Program-made: the position numbers and the translations under genes
Notes under the pieces: generated by a model
Told to the model about the DNA's origin: nothing
What the model saw: the letters and a program-made list of their open reading frames with translations, nothing else
Databases searched by the model: none
Shown here: positions 51,556 to 59,342 of the stretch, in pieces
Layout: each line of letters opens with the position of its first letter
Numbering within the stretch: the first letter of the stretch is position 1
NCBI GenBank assembly: GCA_036264355.1
Contig: DATARD010000216.1
Location: 19,619 to 83,618, forward strand
DNA from: UBA5704 sp036264355
GTDB taxonomy: Bacteria; Acidobacteriota; Thermoanaerobaculia; Multivoradales; UBA5704
Direction: 5' to 3'
DNA length: 64,000 nt

Positions 51556-51855
51556 TCACACGACGTGAGCGGTCAGTCGAATACCTAGCGCACGAGCTAC
51601 CTTCAGCACGGTATCAAATCGCGGTTTCGCACCGGGAGCGAGAGCTTTGTAGAGACTCTCTCGCCCGAGGCCGGAGTCCTTGGCCACCTGCGCCATGCCA
51701 CGGGCGCGTGCCACGTCACCGAGCGCGAGAAGCAGGAGGTCGGGATCGTCCGTTTCGAGGATGGCGGTCATGTACTCCGCGATCGCCGCATCGTCGGTGA
51801 GGTAGCGCGCCGCGTCGAAAGGAAGCAGCTTGATCGGGGCCTTAGTCTTGCTCAT
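51556..51855 (-). CDS. HigA-like antitoxin (helix-turn-helix)
   Basis: 99 residues from ATG 51855, overlapping the toxin gene by 14 bases. KTKAPIKLLPFDAARYLTDD at the N-terminus, then an XRE-type helix-turn-helix (MAQVAKDSGLGRESLYKALAPG), closing with FDTVLKVARALGIRLTAHVV, the hallmark of the 'addiction module antidote' family. It should neutralise the upstream toxin and repress the promoter at 52160-52188, whose inverted repeat is a fitting HTH operator. Confidence 0.88.
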   Translation of the reverse strand: MSKTKAPIKLLPFDAARYLTDDAAIAEYMTAILETDDPDLLLLALGDVARARGMAQVAKDSGLGRESLYKALAPGAKPRFDTVLKVARALGIRLTAHVV

Positions 51856-52153
51856 CGTCCAACTCCAGTTGGTCAAGGATTCGCTGCGCCCGCTTGATGT
51901 CGCGGCTTTGAGTGGACTTGTCTCCGCCAGCCAGCATGACGATCAGCAGACTGCCTCTGCGGGTAAAGTACAACCTATAGCCGGGCCCAACGTCGACGCG
52001 CATCTCCGACACGCCACCACCAATGGACTTCCAGTCGCCGAGGTTTCCGGCCTCAGCGAGACGCAGGCGTGCAACGATCCGGATCTGCGCGCGAAGGTCC
52101 TTCAGACCATCGAGCCAGTCCTGGAACTCCTGCGTCTGGCGAAGCGTGTACAC
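51842..52153 (-). CDS. HigB-like toxin (RelE/ParE superfamily, Gp49-like)
   Basis: 103 residues from GTG 52153. TLRQTQEFQDWLDGLKDLRAQ starts the RelE fold; the central GVSEMRVDVGPGYRLYFTRRG and LLIVMLAGGDKSTQSRDIKRA are family hallmarks, with Arg and Lys residues for mRNA cleavage on the ribosome. An earlier TTG at 52180 lies inside the promoter/operator and upstream of the predicted transcription start, so GTG is preferred and the mRNA is probably leaderless. Toxin-first order with a 14-base overlap matches HigBA. Confidence 0.87.
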   Translation of the reverse strand: MYTLRQTQEFQDWLDGLKDLRAQIRIVARLRLAEAGNLGDWKSIGGGVSEMRVDVGPGYRLYFTRRGSLLIVMLAGGDKSTQSRDIKRAQRILDQLELDDEQD

Positions 52154-52159
52154 GGCATC

Positions 52160-52188
52160 ATTGTATCCACACGGATACAATGCGTCAA
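52160..52188 (-). promoter_or_regulatory. Promoter and operator of the toxin-antitoxin operon
   Basis: On the minus strand: -35 TTGACG (52188-52183), 17-base spacer, -10 TACAAT (52165-52160), near-consensus for sigma-70. A perfect 9-bp inverted repeat ATTGTATCC/GGATACAAT with four-base centre (52160-52181) covers the spacer and the -10 box, an ideal repressor site. Expected transcription start is at or a few bases before GTG 52153. Confidence 0.88.
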
Positions 52189-52213
52189 CATGACCTTGCC
52201 TCTCCCGAGACCC

Positions 52214-54115
52214 CTACCACTCCCCGGCCAAAGGCACTTGTCCACTCCCCCGCGTTCCGAACGCGAAGGTGACGTCCGCCGGTCCCGCCTGCAAGAGGTT
52301 CTTCAGCAGGAAGGTTCCGGTCGCCGGGTCCCAGATTCCGATGCCGTCCTTGCCGTCGCCGTCCCAGTCGCCGGTGACGGGGCGGGCGTGCGGCGGACCG
52401 AAGCGGACGCGGAGCTGCTCGGGGCCGGCGGTGAGGGCGTTGCGGAGGAAGAAGAGGCCGCGCGCCGGATCGTAGAGGCCGACGCCGTCTTTGCCGTCGC
52501 CGTCCCAGTCGCCGGCGATCGGCAGCCAGGCGCTGCCCGGCGCGCCGAAACGGAAGACGATGTCGAAGCCGCTGCCGGTCAGGGTGTTCTTGAGGTAGAA
52601 GGTGGCGGTCCTGGGGTCGTAGAGGCCGACGGTGTCCTTGCCGTCGCCGTTCCAGTCTCCGGCGATGGGGAGGGCGGCGGCGGAGGGAGCGTCGACGGTG
52701 AGGAGGATCGGCGGCGCGGTCGGGAGCAGCCGGTTCTTGAGCCGGAAGGTGTGGTTGGCCGGGTTGTAGAGGCCGACGGTGGTGCGGCCGTCGCCGTTCC
52801 AGTCGCCGGCGACCGGGATCTGGCCGCTGTTCGGGGTGCCGAAGGCGAGGGTGAGGTCGGCCGGACCGGGGATGTCCAGGTTCTTGAAGTCGAAACGGGC
52901 GGCGGCCGGATCGTAGAGCGCCGGGGTGTCGACCGGATGCTGCGGCACGATGCGGTAGAGGGTTCCGTCGAGGCTCGCCGCGTAGAGCTCGCCGTCGCTC
53001 CCCTCGCCGAAGGTGGAGAGGTTCGGCACCCGGCTCGGCAGGACGCGGATCTGCCAGCCGGCTCCCTGGCGGTCGGCGGTCCACACCCGGCCGCTGCAGA
53101 AGTCGCCGAAGACGTAGGCTCCATAGGCGTTGGGCAGCGACGGCGAGCGGGAGACGTAGCCGCCGGTGACGGCGCATTCGTCGCCGTGCGCGTACTCCAG
53201 CACCGGCGCCGTGAAGCTCGCCGCGCCGCAGGCCGGGGTGGACGCCGGGCACGCCTGGCGGGAGTAGCAAAGGCTCGCTTCCATGATCTTCCAGCCGTAG
53301 TCCTGGCCGCCCCGTCCCCCAGCACCTCCCGCCGGCTGGAAATCGATCTCCTCGCGCGTTTCCTGTCCCACGTCGCCGATCCATAGGTCGCCGGTCTTGC
53401 GGTCGAAGGAGAAACGCCACGGATTGCGCAGGCCGTAGGCCCAGATTTCGTCCGGCAGGGGATTGCTGCCCAGGAACGGATTGTCCGCCGGAATGGCGTA
53501 GTAGGGCGGCGTGTCGGCGTGGTGGTCGACGTCGAGGCGCAGGATCTTGCCGAGCAGGTTGGCGCCCTGCTGCGCGTTGCAGTCGGGATCGCCGCCCGCG
53601 CCGCCGTCGCCGACGCCGGCATAGAGATAACCATCCGGCCCGAATTGAAGCTCGCCGCCGTTGTGGTTGGCGAACGGCTCGGGGATCGAGAGGAGGATCC
53701 TGCCGCTCGCCGGATCGGCGCGGTTCGGGTCGGCCGAGACGTGGTAGCGGGCGATGATGTCGGTGCCGTTCTTGTCGGTGTAGAAGATGAAGAAGAGGCC
53801 GTTCTGCGCGTAGTGCGGATGGAAGGCGACGCTGAGCAGCCCCTGCTCGCCGCCGGAGATGATCAGGGAGCTGACGTCGAGGAACGGATCGGGGAGGACG
53901 GCGCTGTTCTGAACGATCCTGATGCGCCCGGGCTGCTCGGTGATGAAGAGACGGCTATCCCCGGCGTTGGCGACCGAGGTGATGCCGGCGAGACCGGAGA
54001 CGACCGTCTGGAGCGCCAGCGGCCGGGTGGGCGCGTCGGTGGAGAAGAGAACGGCGGCGGCCGGGGCCGCGGTGAGGCTCAGGATCAGGAGGACGGCGTT
54101 CAGGGACCTCTTCAT
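52214..54115 (-). CDS. Exported PQQ-type sugar dehydrogenase with C-terminal VCBS-like repeats
   Basis: 633 residues with signal peptide (RSLNAVLLILSLTAAPAAA). Residues ~30-410 form the GSDH/HHIP beta-propeller: GEQGLLSVAFHPHY, NHNGGELQFGPDGYLYAGVGDGG (His and Asp/Asn ligand region), WAYGLRNPWRFSFD and IGDVGQ(E)TREEID, typical of aldose (glucose/sorbosone) dehydrogenases using PQQ. Residues ~420-633 contain about five repeats of the type P(I/V)AGDWNGDGKDTVGLYDP, Asp-rich calcium loops of VCBS/FG-GAP type. The last repeat ends abruptly at LAGEW. Periplasmic or surface oxidation of a sugar is expected, with the repeats giving adhesion or stability. Confidence 0.87.
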   Translation of the reverse strand: MKRSLNAVLLILSLTAAPAAAVLFSTDAPTRPLALQTVVSGLAGITSVANAGDSRLFITEQPGRIRIVQNSAVLPDPFLDVSSLIISGGEQGLLSVAFHPHYAQNGLFFIFYTDKNGTDIIARYHVSADPNRADPASGRILLSIPEPFANHNGGELQFGPDGYLYAGVGDGGAGGDPDCNAQQGANLLGKILRLDVDHHADTPPYYAIPADNPFLGSNPLPDEIWAYGLRNPWRFSFDRKTGDLWIGDVGQETREEIDFQPAGGAGGRGGQDYGWKIMEASLCYSRQACPASTPACGAASFTAPVLEYAHGDECAVTGGYVSRSPSLPNAYGAYVFGDFCSGRVWTADRQGAGWQIRVLPSRVPNLSTFGEGSDGELYAASLDGTLYRIVPQHPVDTPALYDPAAARFDFKNLDIPGPADLTLAFGTPNSGQIPVAGDWNGDGRTTVGLYNPANHTFRLKNRLLPTAPPILLTVDAPSAAALPIAGDWNGDGKDTVGLYDPRTATFYLKNTLTGSGFDIVFRFGAPGSAWLPIAGDWDGDGKDGVGLYDPARGLFFLRNALTAGPEQLRVRFGPPHARPVTGDWDGDGKDGIGIWDPATGTFLLKNLLQAGPADVTFAFGTRGSGQVPLAGEW

Positions 54116-54168
54116 GGAATAGCTCCTCGTCGATAAGCTGATGGTAGCCGATCGTCTACACTTTCCGC

Positions 54169-54597
54169 ATGGGAATCCTCGAGATCGCCGCCGGCCTGGC
54201 TCTGCCGGAAGAAGAAATCTCGTATGTCACCTCGCGCAGCGGGGGGCCGGGCGGGCAGAACGTCAACAAGTTGGAGACTCGGGTGACGCTGCGTTTCGAT
54301 CTCGCCGCCTCGCCGAGCCTGTCGGAGGAGCACAAGGCGCGCCTGCGCGAGCGGCTGGCGACGCGCATCACGCGCGCCGGGGTGCTGCACGTCACCGCGC
54401 AGAAGCATCGCTCCCAGGGGGCCAACCGGGAGGCGGCCCTGGAGCGTTTCATCGAGTTGCTCCGCGAGGCGATGCTGGAGGAGACGCCGCGCAAGAAGAC
54501 GCGTATCCCGCGCTCTGTCCACCGCCGCCGGGTGGACGACAAAAAGCGCCGCGGCCAACGCAAGCAGGAGCGGTCGGGGCGGATTCCGGTGGAGTGA
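54169..54597 (+). CDS. arfB: Alternative ribosome-rescue peptidyl-tRNA hydrolase ArfB
   Basis: 142 residues. RF-1-type catalytic domain with GGPGGQNVNKLETRV (GGQ near residues 27-29) and a basic C-terminal tail (RKKTRIPRSVHRRRVDDKKRRGQRKQERSGR) that enters the empty mRNA channel of stalled ribosomes. Lacks codon-recognition domains, so length fits ArfB/YaeJ rather than a release factor. Hydrolyses peptidyl-tRNA on non-stop ribosomes. Divergent from the sugar dehydrogenase gene with 53 bases between. Confidence 0.92.
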   Translation: MGILEIAAGLALPEEEISYVTSRSGGPGGQNVNKLETRVTLRFDLAASPSLSEEHKARLRERLATRITRAGVLHVTAQKHRSQGANREAALERFIELLREAMLEETPRKKTRIPRSVHRRRVDDKKRRGQRKQERSGRIPVE

Positions 54598-54639
54598 CCC
54601 AGGGTGGGGGAGAGGGCCGAAGGCTCGGGGTTGCCTTAG

Positions 54640-54658
54640 CCCAGGGCAACGCCCTGGG
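54640..54658. terminator. Hairpin between convergent arfB and glycosyltransferase genes
   Basis: CCCAGGGC, AAC loop, GCCCTGGG: eight perfect pairs, extended by partial pairing of flanking TTAG/TTGC. It lies in the 85-base convergent gap and can form on both transcripts, so a bidirectional terminator is likely, though there is no T-run. The same sequence type also occurs as a dispersed repeat in many GC-rich genomes. Confidence 0.55.
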
Positions 54659-54682
54659 TTGCGGGGGCGGACGGGGGGAAGA

Positions 54683-57553
54683 TCAGGCCCTGCCCACCTT
54701 GCGCTTGGCTTCGCTCCAGCCGCGCGCGCCTTCGATGCGCTCGATCTCGCGGCGCAGGCGCTCTCCGGCGGCGGTGGCGCTGTAGAGGGAGAGGACCCGC
54801 GCGCGCGCCGCGGTGGTGCGGCGGGCGATCAGCTCGGCGGTCTTGGGTGTCGCGGAGCCGTTGGCCACTTCCAGCATCAGCTCGGCGGCGTGCTGGGGGT
54901 CGGGATCGGCCCAGACGGCGCCGGCGGGGTAGGGGCCGTGCTCTTCCTCCAGGACCTGCATGCTGTGACGGATGACCCAGCCCGTCGTGTCGTCGAGGAA
55001 GTCGGTGACGCCGCCGTAGCCGGTGGCGAGGACCGGTTTGTTGAGGTACATGGCCTCGATGAGCGGTAGTCCGAGCCCTTCGGAGCGGTGCAGGGAGACG
55101 TAGGCGTCGCAGGCCGCCATCAGGGAGTTGACCTCGCGGCGGGACATCACGTGCGTCACCAGCGTCACCGGCAGCCCGGTGTCGAGGATCCGGCGCGTGA
55201 GTTGGCTGCCGAGGCCGGGTTGCGCTTCCAGATGGCTGACCTTGAGGAGCAGGTGGAGCGGCCGGGAGCTCTCGCGCACCGCCTGGGCGAAGGCGCTCAG
55301 CAGGCCGTTCGGGTTTTTCCGTTCCGGGATGCTGAGCGCGTCGAAGGTGAAATAGAAGAGGAAGCTGTCGGCGGGGATGCCCAGGCTTTTCCGGTCGGCT
55401 GGCGCTTCGGTGGGCGCCGCGACGCAGGGCGGCATCCAGCGCAAGTCGACCGGCGCGATCGCCCGGAAGGCGTCGAGGCAGAAGTGGGTCGGCGCCCAGA
55501 CCTCGTCGACGTGGCGGAAGGAATCGGCGAAGGCGATGGGGAAGTAGGAGAGCTCCCAGAACCAGAAGCCGATGCGGTGGCGGCCGGCGAGCAAGGCGCT
55601 CGGGAGCAGCCGGCTGATGACGGGGATCATGTCGGCGTTGACGTGGAAGAGGATGGTCTCGAACGGCAGCCCCTGGGTGCCGCCGCGCCTCGGATCGTCG
55701 TCGGCGCTCATCCCCAGGTCCCAGACCGCGATCGGCAGGCCGGACTGCTGGGCGGCGAAGAGCGTACCGCGGCAGGCCTCGCCCACCCCGGTTGCCGCCG
55801 AGGCCCAACCGACGACGTTGAGCCCGGTCACGCCCGGTTGGTGAAGCGCCTTCGCAGGACCGGTCCGCTGGGCCCGCGAGCCCTCTCCGGGGTGCATCGG
55901 CTCGGGAGCGGCCGGAGCTACGTAGCGGCGCAGCCGCTGGCGTTGCCACCACAGATGGGCCCAGAGCGCCTTGCGCCAGGAGAGGGTGCGCAGCACGGGC
56001 AAGACGACGCGGTAGGAAAACTGGTATTCCAGGCGGCCGTAGGTCGTGAACCAGAGGGAGAAGTCCTCGCGGTTCTTTCCGAGCGGATCGGGGAAGGCGG
56101 TCCGCAGGTCGGCGCGCCGCTGGTGGAGCATCAGAGCCAGGTGCGGCACGCGCGGCCGCCGCGCCGGCTCGTGGCCAGCGTCGGCCGTGAGCCAGGAGAA
56201 CTCCTCATCGTGCAATTCGCTCGCGAACGGGGTGTCTCCGCTCAACAACGAGGACAGCTTGCGGTGCAGAGCCTGCGCGTGCGCCGGGTGGAACTGGCGC
56301 GCCTGCCGCAGCGATCCGGCCACGGGGCCGAGGAAGGCCTCTCCATACCCTTGGGTCTCGACGCCGTGGGCAAACCAGTTGGCGAAGCGAGCCCGGTCCT
56401 TGCCGCCGGGCTGTGGGAAGGCCTGTTGCAGGTCTGGCCGGACGTCCCAGATCTGGAGGGCGAGGCGCGGCAGGACGATCTCGTGCCCGGGGAGGTCGGG
56501 GGTGCGCAGCCAGTCCAGGAACGGATCGGCGCCGGTGGTGTCGAAGGGGTCCGGCCAGCGCCGGCCGTCGGGGTCGGCGCTGCGCAGGGCGTCGCGGGCC
56601 AGCGGCGGCACCGGGGTGCCGTCGTCGAAGGCGCCGAAGCGGTACGGCAGGCGCGACAGCTCGCGGTGCCCGGCGGCGGCGAGGCGCTCGCCGTAGTCGC
56701 GGAACAGCGGCTGCAGGTCCGGCCGGTCGTCGAGGGAGAACCGGTTCTGGTACTTGGAGATCCGCTCCGGACGGTCGAGGCTGTAGCCGCTGAAGTGGAA
56801 GAAGCGCAGGGGAACCGGCTCGCCGGCAACCCCTCCGGCGGCGGCATCGACCCACCAGCCGCCGTCACGGCGGATCAGGGTGCGGTGCATCAGGTTCCAG
56901 TAGGCGACGTTGCAGCCGGGATCCCGGTACAGCGTGGCCTGGGCGAGGAAAGCGGGAGCGAAGTCCATCCACCGCTGGTCGACGAACAGGCCGCGCTCGA
57001 CCGCGTGCAGGCACTCCTTGGCCAGGCGCCGGTGCCACCAGTCGAGGAACGGGAGCGTCCGCTCGTTGAACGCGACTCCCAGAAAACCCAGGTTGTAGAT
57101 GCCGGAGAGGAGGAAGTCGCGCTCCGACGGAACGCGGGCGTCCTCGACCGGCGCGGTGACGTGCGGCGTGAGGAGCACGTCGGCGGTGGCGGCCAGCCGT
57201 TCGTAGATCTCGCTCAGGTCTCCGGTCACCAGGATGTCGGGATCGAAGTAGCACGCCCGGTCGAGACCGTAGGTCCGATGCAGGTGGAGAAGGAACCAGG
57301 GCTTGACGGCCGTGTCGAGCTCGAGGATCGAATACTGGAACGAGTAGTGCGGGAAGCCCGGAAAGCCCAGGCTCTCGACGAGCACGGCCTCGAAGGGCTC
57401 GTCCGCATAGCGCAGCGACGGATCGGGCCGGTCGACCACCAGGACGTAGACCTTGCCGTCCGGATGCTGCTCCAGGAAGGAACGCGTGAATACCCGGGCA
57501 TAGGCCAGGTAGTTGTTCGAGACGATCGTACAGGCGACGGGCGCGGGATTCAT
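54683..57553 (-). CDS. Two-domain glycosyltransferase (GT8-like plus GT4)
   Basis: 956 residues from ATG 57553. The N-terminal domain (~1-330) begins CTIVSNNYLAYARVFTRSF and has DRACYFDPDILVTGDL, a GT-A fold with DxD metal motif resembling GT8-type enzymes. A linker region of ~200 residues (two RFANWF/DFSLWF-type repeats around PGGKDRARFANW and PLGKNREDFSLW) follows. The C-terminal ~370 residues are a GT-B/GT4 transferase: VVGWASAATGVGEACRG, LHLLLKVSH, AACDAYVSLHRSEGLGLPLIEAMYLNKPVLATGYGG with the conserved E-G-x-G-L-P-L-x-E element. Likely adds two sugars in sequence to a surface polymer. Opens the surface-glycan region. Confidence 0.82.
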   Translation of the reverse strand: MNPAPVACTIVSNNYLAYARVFTRSFLEQHPDGKVYVLVVDRPDPSLRYADEPFEAVLVESLGFPGFPHYSFQYSILELDTAVKPWFLLHLHRTYGLDRACYFDPDILVTGDLSEIYERLAATADVLLTPHVTAPVEDARVPSERDFLLSGIYNLGFLGVAFNERTLPFLDWWHRRLAKECLHAVERGLFVDQRWMDFAPAFLAQATLYRDPGCNVAYWNLMHRTLIRRDGGWWVDAAAGGVAGEPVPLRFFHFSGYSLDRPERISKYQNRFSLDDRPDLQPLFRDYGERLAAAGHRELSRLPYRFGAFDDGTPVPPLARDALRSADPDGRRWPDPFDTTGADPFLDWLRTPDLPGHEIVLPRLALQIWDVRPDLQQAFPQPGGKDRARFANWFAHGVETQGYGEAFLGPVAGSLRQARQFHPAHAQALHRKLSSLLSGDTPFASELHDEEFSWLTADAGHEPARRPRVPHLALMLHQRRADLRTAFPDPLGKNREDFSLWFTTYGRLEYQFSYRVVLPVLRTLSWRKALWAHLWWQRQRLRRYVAPAAPEPMHPGEGSRAQRTGPAKALHQPGVTGLNVVGWASAATGVGEACRGTLFAAQQSGLPIAVWDLGMSADDDPRRGGTQGLPFETILFHVNADMIPVISRLLPSALLAGRHRIGFWFWELSYFPIAFADSFRHVDEVWAPTHFCLDAFRAIAPVDLRWMPPCVAAPTEAPADRKSLGIPADSFLFYFTFDALSIPERKNPNGLLSAFAQAVRESSRPLHLLLKVSHLEAQPGLGSQLTRRILDTGLPVTLVTHVMSRREVNSLMAACDAYVSLHRSEGLGLPLIEAMYLNKPVLATGYGGVTDFLDDTTGWVIRHSMQVLEEEHGPYPAGAVWADPDPQHAAELMLEVANGSATPKTAELIARRTTAARARVLSLYSATAAGERLRREIERIEGARGWSEAKRKVGRA

Positions 57554-57644
57554 CAAAACAAACGTATCTTACTGCGAGCTGAGAGCAAAACACGACTCCG
57601 GGATCTGATAACCTCCCGGCGCCCGTCTGGAGCCGCTCCCGCCC

Positions 57645-59342
57645 GTGATCCCCTCTCCGCCCTCCGCCCGCGCCGTGAACGAACGCCGCCGGCTCGCCGT
57701 GGTCGGTCTCGTATCTCTGCTCCTGGCTCTGTGGATGGACCTGTCGCCGCTGCATCGCTTCCACGACAGCGACTCCCTGGTGCCGGTGCTGATGAGCCTC
57801 CAGCGCTGGACCCCCTTCTACTGGGAGCAGAACCGCTTCGGCTCGCTGCTGCCGCTGCTCGCGATTCCCGTCCACGGGCCCTATCACAACCTGTTGGTGC
57901 AGGTGGGTTTGCGCCTCCTGGCGGTGGTGCTCTCCTTCTTCCTGCTCGCCCGCCTCGTGGTGCCACGCGCCTACTGGCCGGCGGTGGGCGCCGCGACCTT
58001 CGCCCTCTACGTTGCCGGCAAGGGGCAATACGCCCACTGTTTCCTGCAGATGCAGCCCTATCCGCAGGCGGCCGCCCTGGGGCTCGGCGGTCTGGCGGCT
58101 CTCGGAGACTGCCGGCGGATCGGCCGCATCGGGGCCGGCGTCCTCCTCATCGGCCTGGCGTTCTGGATCTCGCCGAGCATCCTCTTCTGGCTGTTCTCCC
58201 TGATGGCGCTACGTTGGGTGTTGGGAATGGAGCGGGAAGCCGCCGGCGCCGAAAAGGGCCCTCACCCCCGGCCCCTCTCCCGGCTCCCCCCGCCCTTTCC
58301 CCGGGAGAGGGGAGAAAAGCGGCAAAAGCGCTTCTCTCGCTTCTTCTTGTCTCCCCTCTCCCGGTGGGGGCGTTGGGGGAGCCGGGAGAGGGGCGGGGGT
58401 GAGGGCCTCTTCCGCCGGCTGCTGCCGTTCGCCCTCCTCTGCACCGCGTTCGTGGCCAGCGTGCTGGTCACGCGGTACTTCGCCCCCTGGGCCGCTACCG
58501 ATCTCGGCGTGGCGAAGGTGTCCACCTGGCCGCATGCGTGGGCGGCGCTGGCGGTGGGATTGGCGAAATTTCTCGGCGTCCCTCTCGCGCTCGCGGCGGC
58601 GGTCCTCGCCGGATGCGCTGCCGCGGCGCGCCGGTCGGCCCGGGCGCGCCTTGCGGCGGCGGTGGGGCTCTGCCTGCTCGCGCCGGCCGCCGCCGAGCTG
58701 CTGGCTCTCGGCACCAGCTCGTGGGTCCACCTCAACGACCTGACCATCCGTTTCCTCTGCTGCGGGCTGCTCTCCGCGGGGATGGCGCTGCCGGCCCTGG
58801 CCGCCGTCGTGCTGCTCGAGGGGCGGCCGGGTTGGCAGCGGATCGCCAATGCGGTGGCGTTCGCGGCGCTGGTGCCGGTGGTCTTCCTGCGCTTCGGCCC
58901 GCCGTCGCCCGCCGCGGCGCGCGCCGCGTTCGACCGCCATGTCGGCCCGGCGGCGCCGGCCCTCGTGGCCGCCGGGTGCACCCACGTCCTCGGCAGCTAC
59001 TGGCGGGTCTGGCCGGCGGCGTTGCGGGCCGACCAGATCCTCTGGGAGCGAGGAGTCAAGGGGCAGGTCTGGGGGATCACCACGCGGAGCCGGCCGACGC
59101 GCGACCTCTGGCAGCCGCGGAGCTGGACCGCGGCGCGGGTGGGCGTCATCCGCGACGACGCGGTCGCCGCCACGGCGATGAGCTTCTACAGCGTGCCGCC
59201 GCTCTTCCTGGTCGAGACGGCGCCGGGCCTGCGGGTGTACTCCGGCACGCCGCCGCCCGGAGCCGCCGTGGTATCCTTCCCGCCCGTCACCCGCGGTCCG
59301 TCCGCAGTTTCTGTCGCACCGTCCCAGGAGCCGAGGCCTTGA
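57645..59342 (+). CDS. Polytopic membrane protein with in-frame palindromic insert
   Basis: 565 residues, GTG start at 57645 (a second GTG at 57675 is possible). About ten hydrophobic helices, an extracytoplasmic HDSDSLVPVLMSLQ-type loop after the first helix and a C-terminal soluble domain; this is the layout of GT-C-type or O-antigen-related membrane proteins, but no family is claimed. Residues ~205-254 are encoded by palindromic element B and read as an Arg/Pro-rich insertion (starting GPHPRPLSRLPPPFPRERG) between two helices. TGA overlaps the start of the next gene (TTGA). Confidence 0.65.
   Translation: MIPSPPSARAVNERRRLAVVGLVSLLLALWMDLSPLHRFHDSDSLVPVLMSLQRWTPFYWEQNRFGSLLPLLAIPVHGPYHNLLVQVGLRLLAVVLSFFLLARLVVPRAYWPAVGAATFALYVAGKGQYAHCFLQMQPYPQAAALGLGGLAALGDCRRIGRIGAGVLLIGLAFWISPSILFWLFSLMALRWVLGMEREAAGAEKGPHPRPLSRLPPPFPRERGEKRQKRFSRFFLSPLSRWGRWGSRERGGGEGLFRRLLPFALLCTAFVASVLVTRYFAPWAATDLGVAKVSTWPHAWAALAVGLAKFLGVPLALAAAVLAGCAAAARRSARARLAAAVGLCLLAPAAAELLALGTSSWVHLNDLTIRFLCCGLLSAGMALPALAAVVLLEGRPGWQRIANAVAFAALVPVVFLRFGPPSPAAARAAFDRHVGPAAPALVAAGCTHVLGSYWRVWPAALRADQILWERGVKGQVWGITTRSRPTRDLWQPRSWTAARVGVIRDDAVAATAMSFYSVPPLFLVETAPGLRVYSGTPPPGAAVVSFPPVTRGPSAVSVAPSQEPRP
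58258..58406. repeat. Palindromic insertion element (copy B) inside a membrane-protein gene
   Basis: 149 bp; left arm 58258-58285 identical to the left arm of copy A, right arm 58380-58406 identical except for one missing base. The core differs more. Inserted in frame, keeping the host gene open. No coding capacity of its own. Confidence 0.93.

Noticed and set aside
52154..52180. TTG 52180 as toxin start
   Set aside because: It lies inside the -10/operator region, upstream of the expected transcript start.
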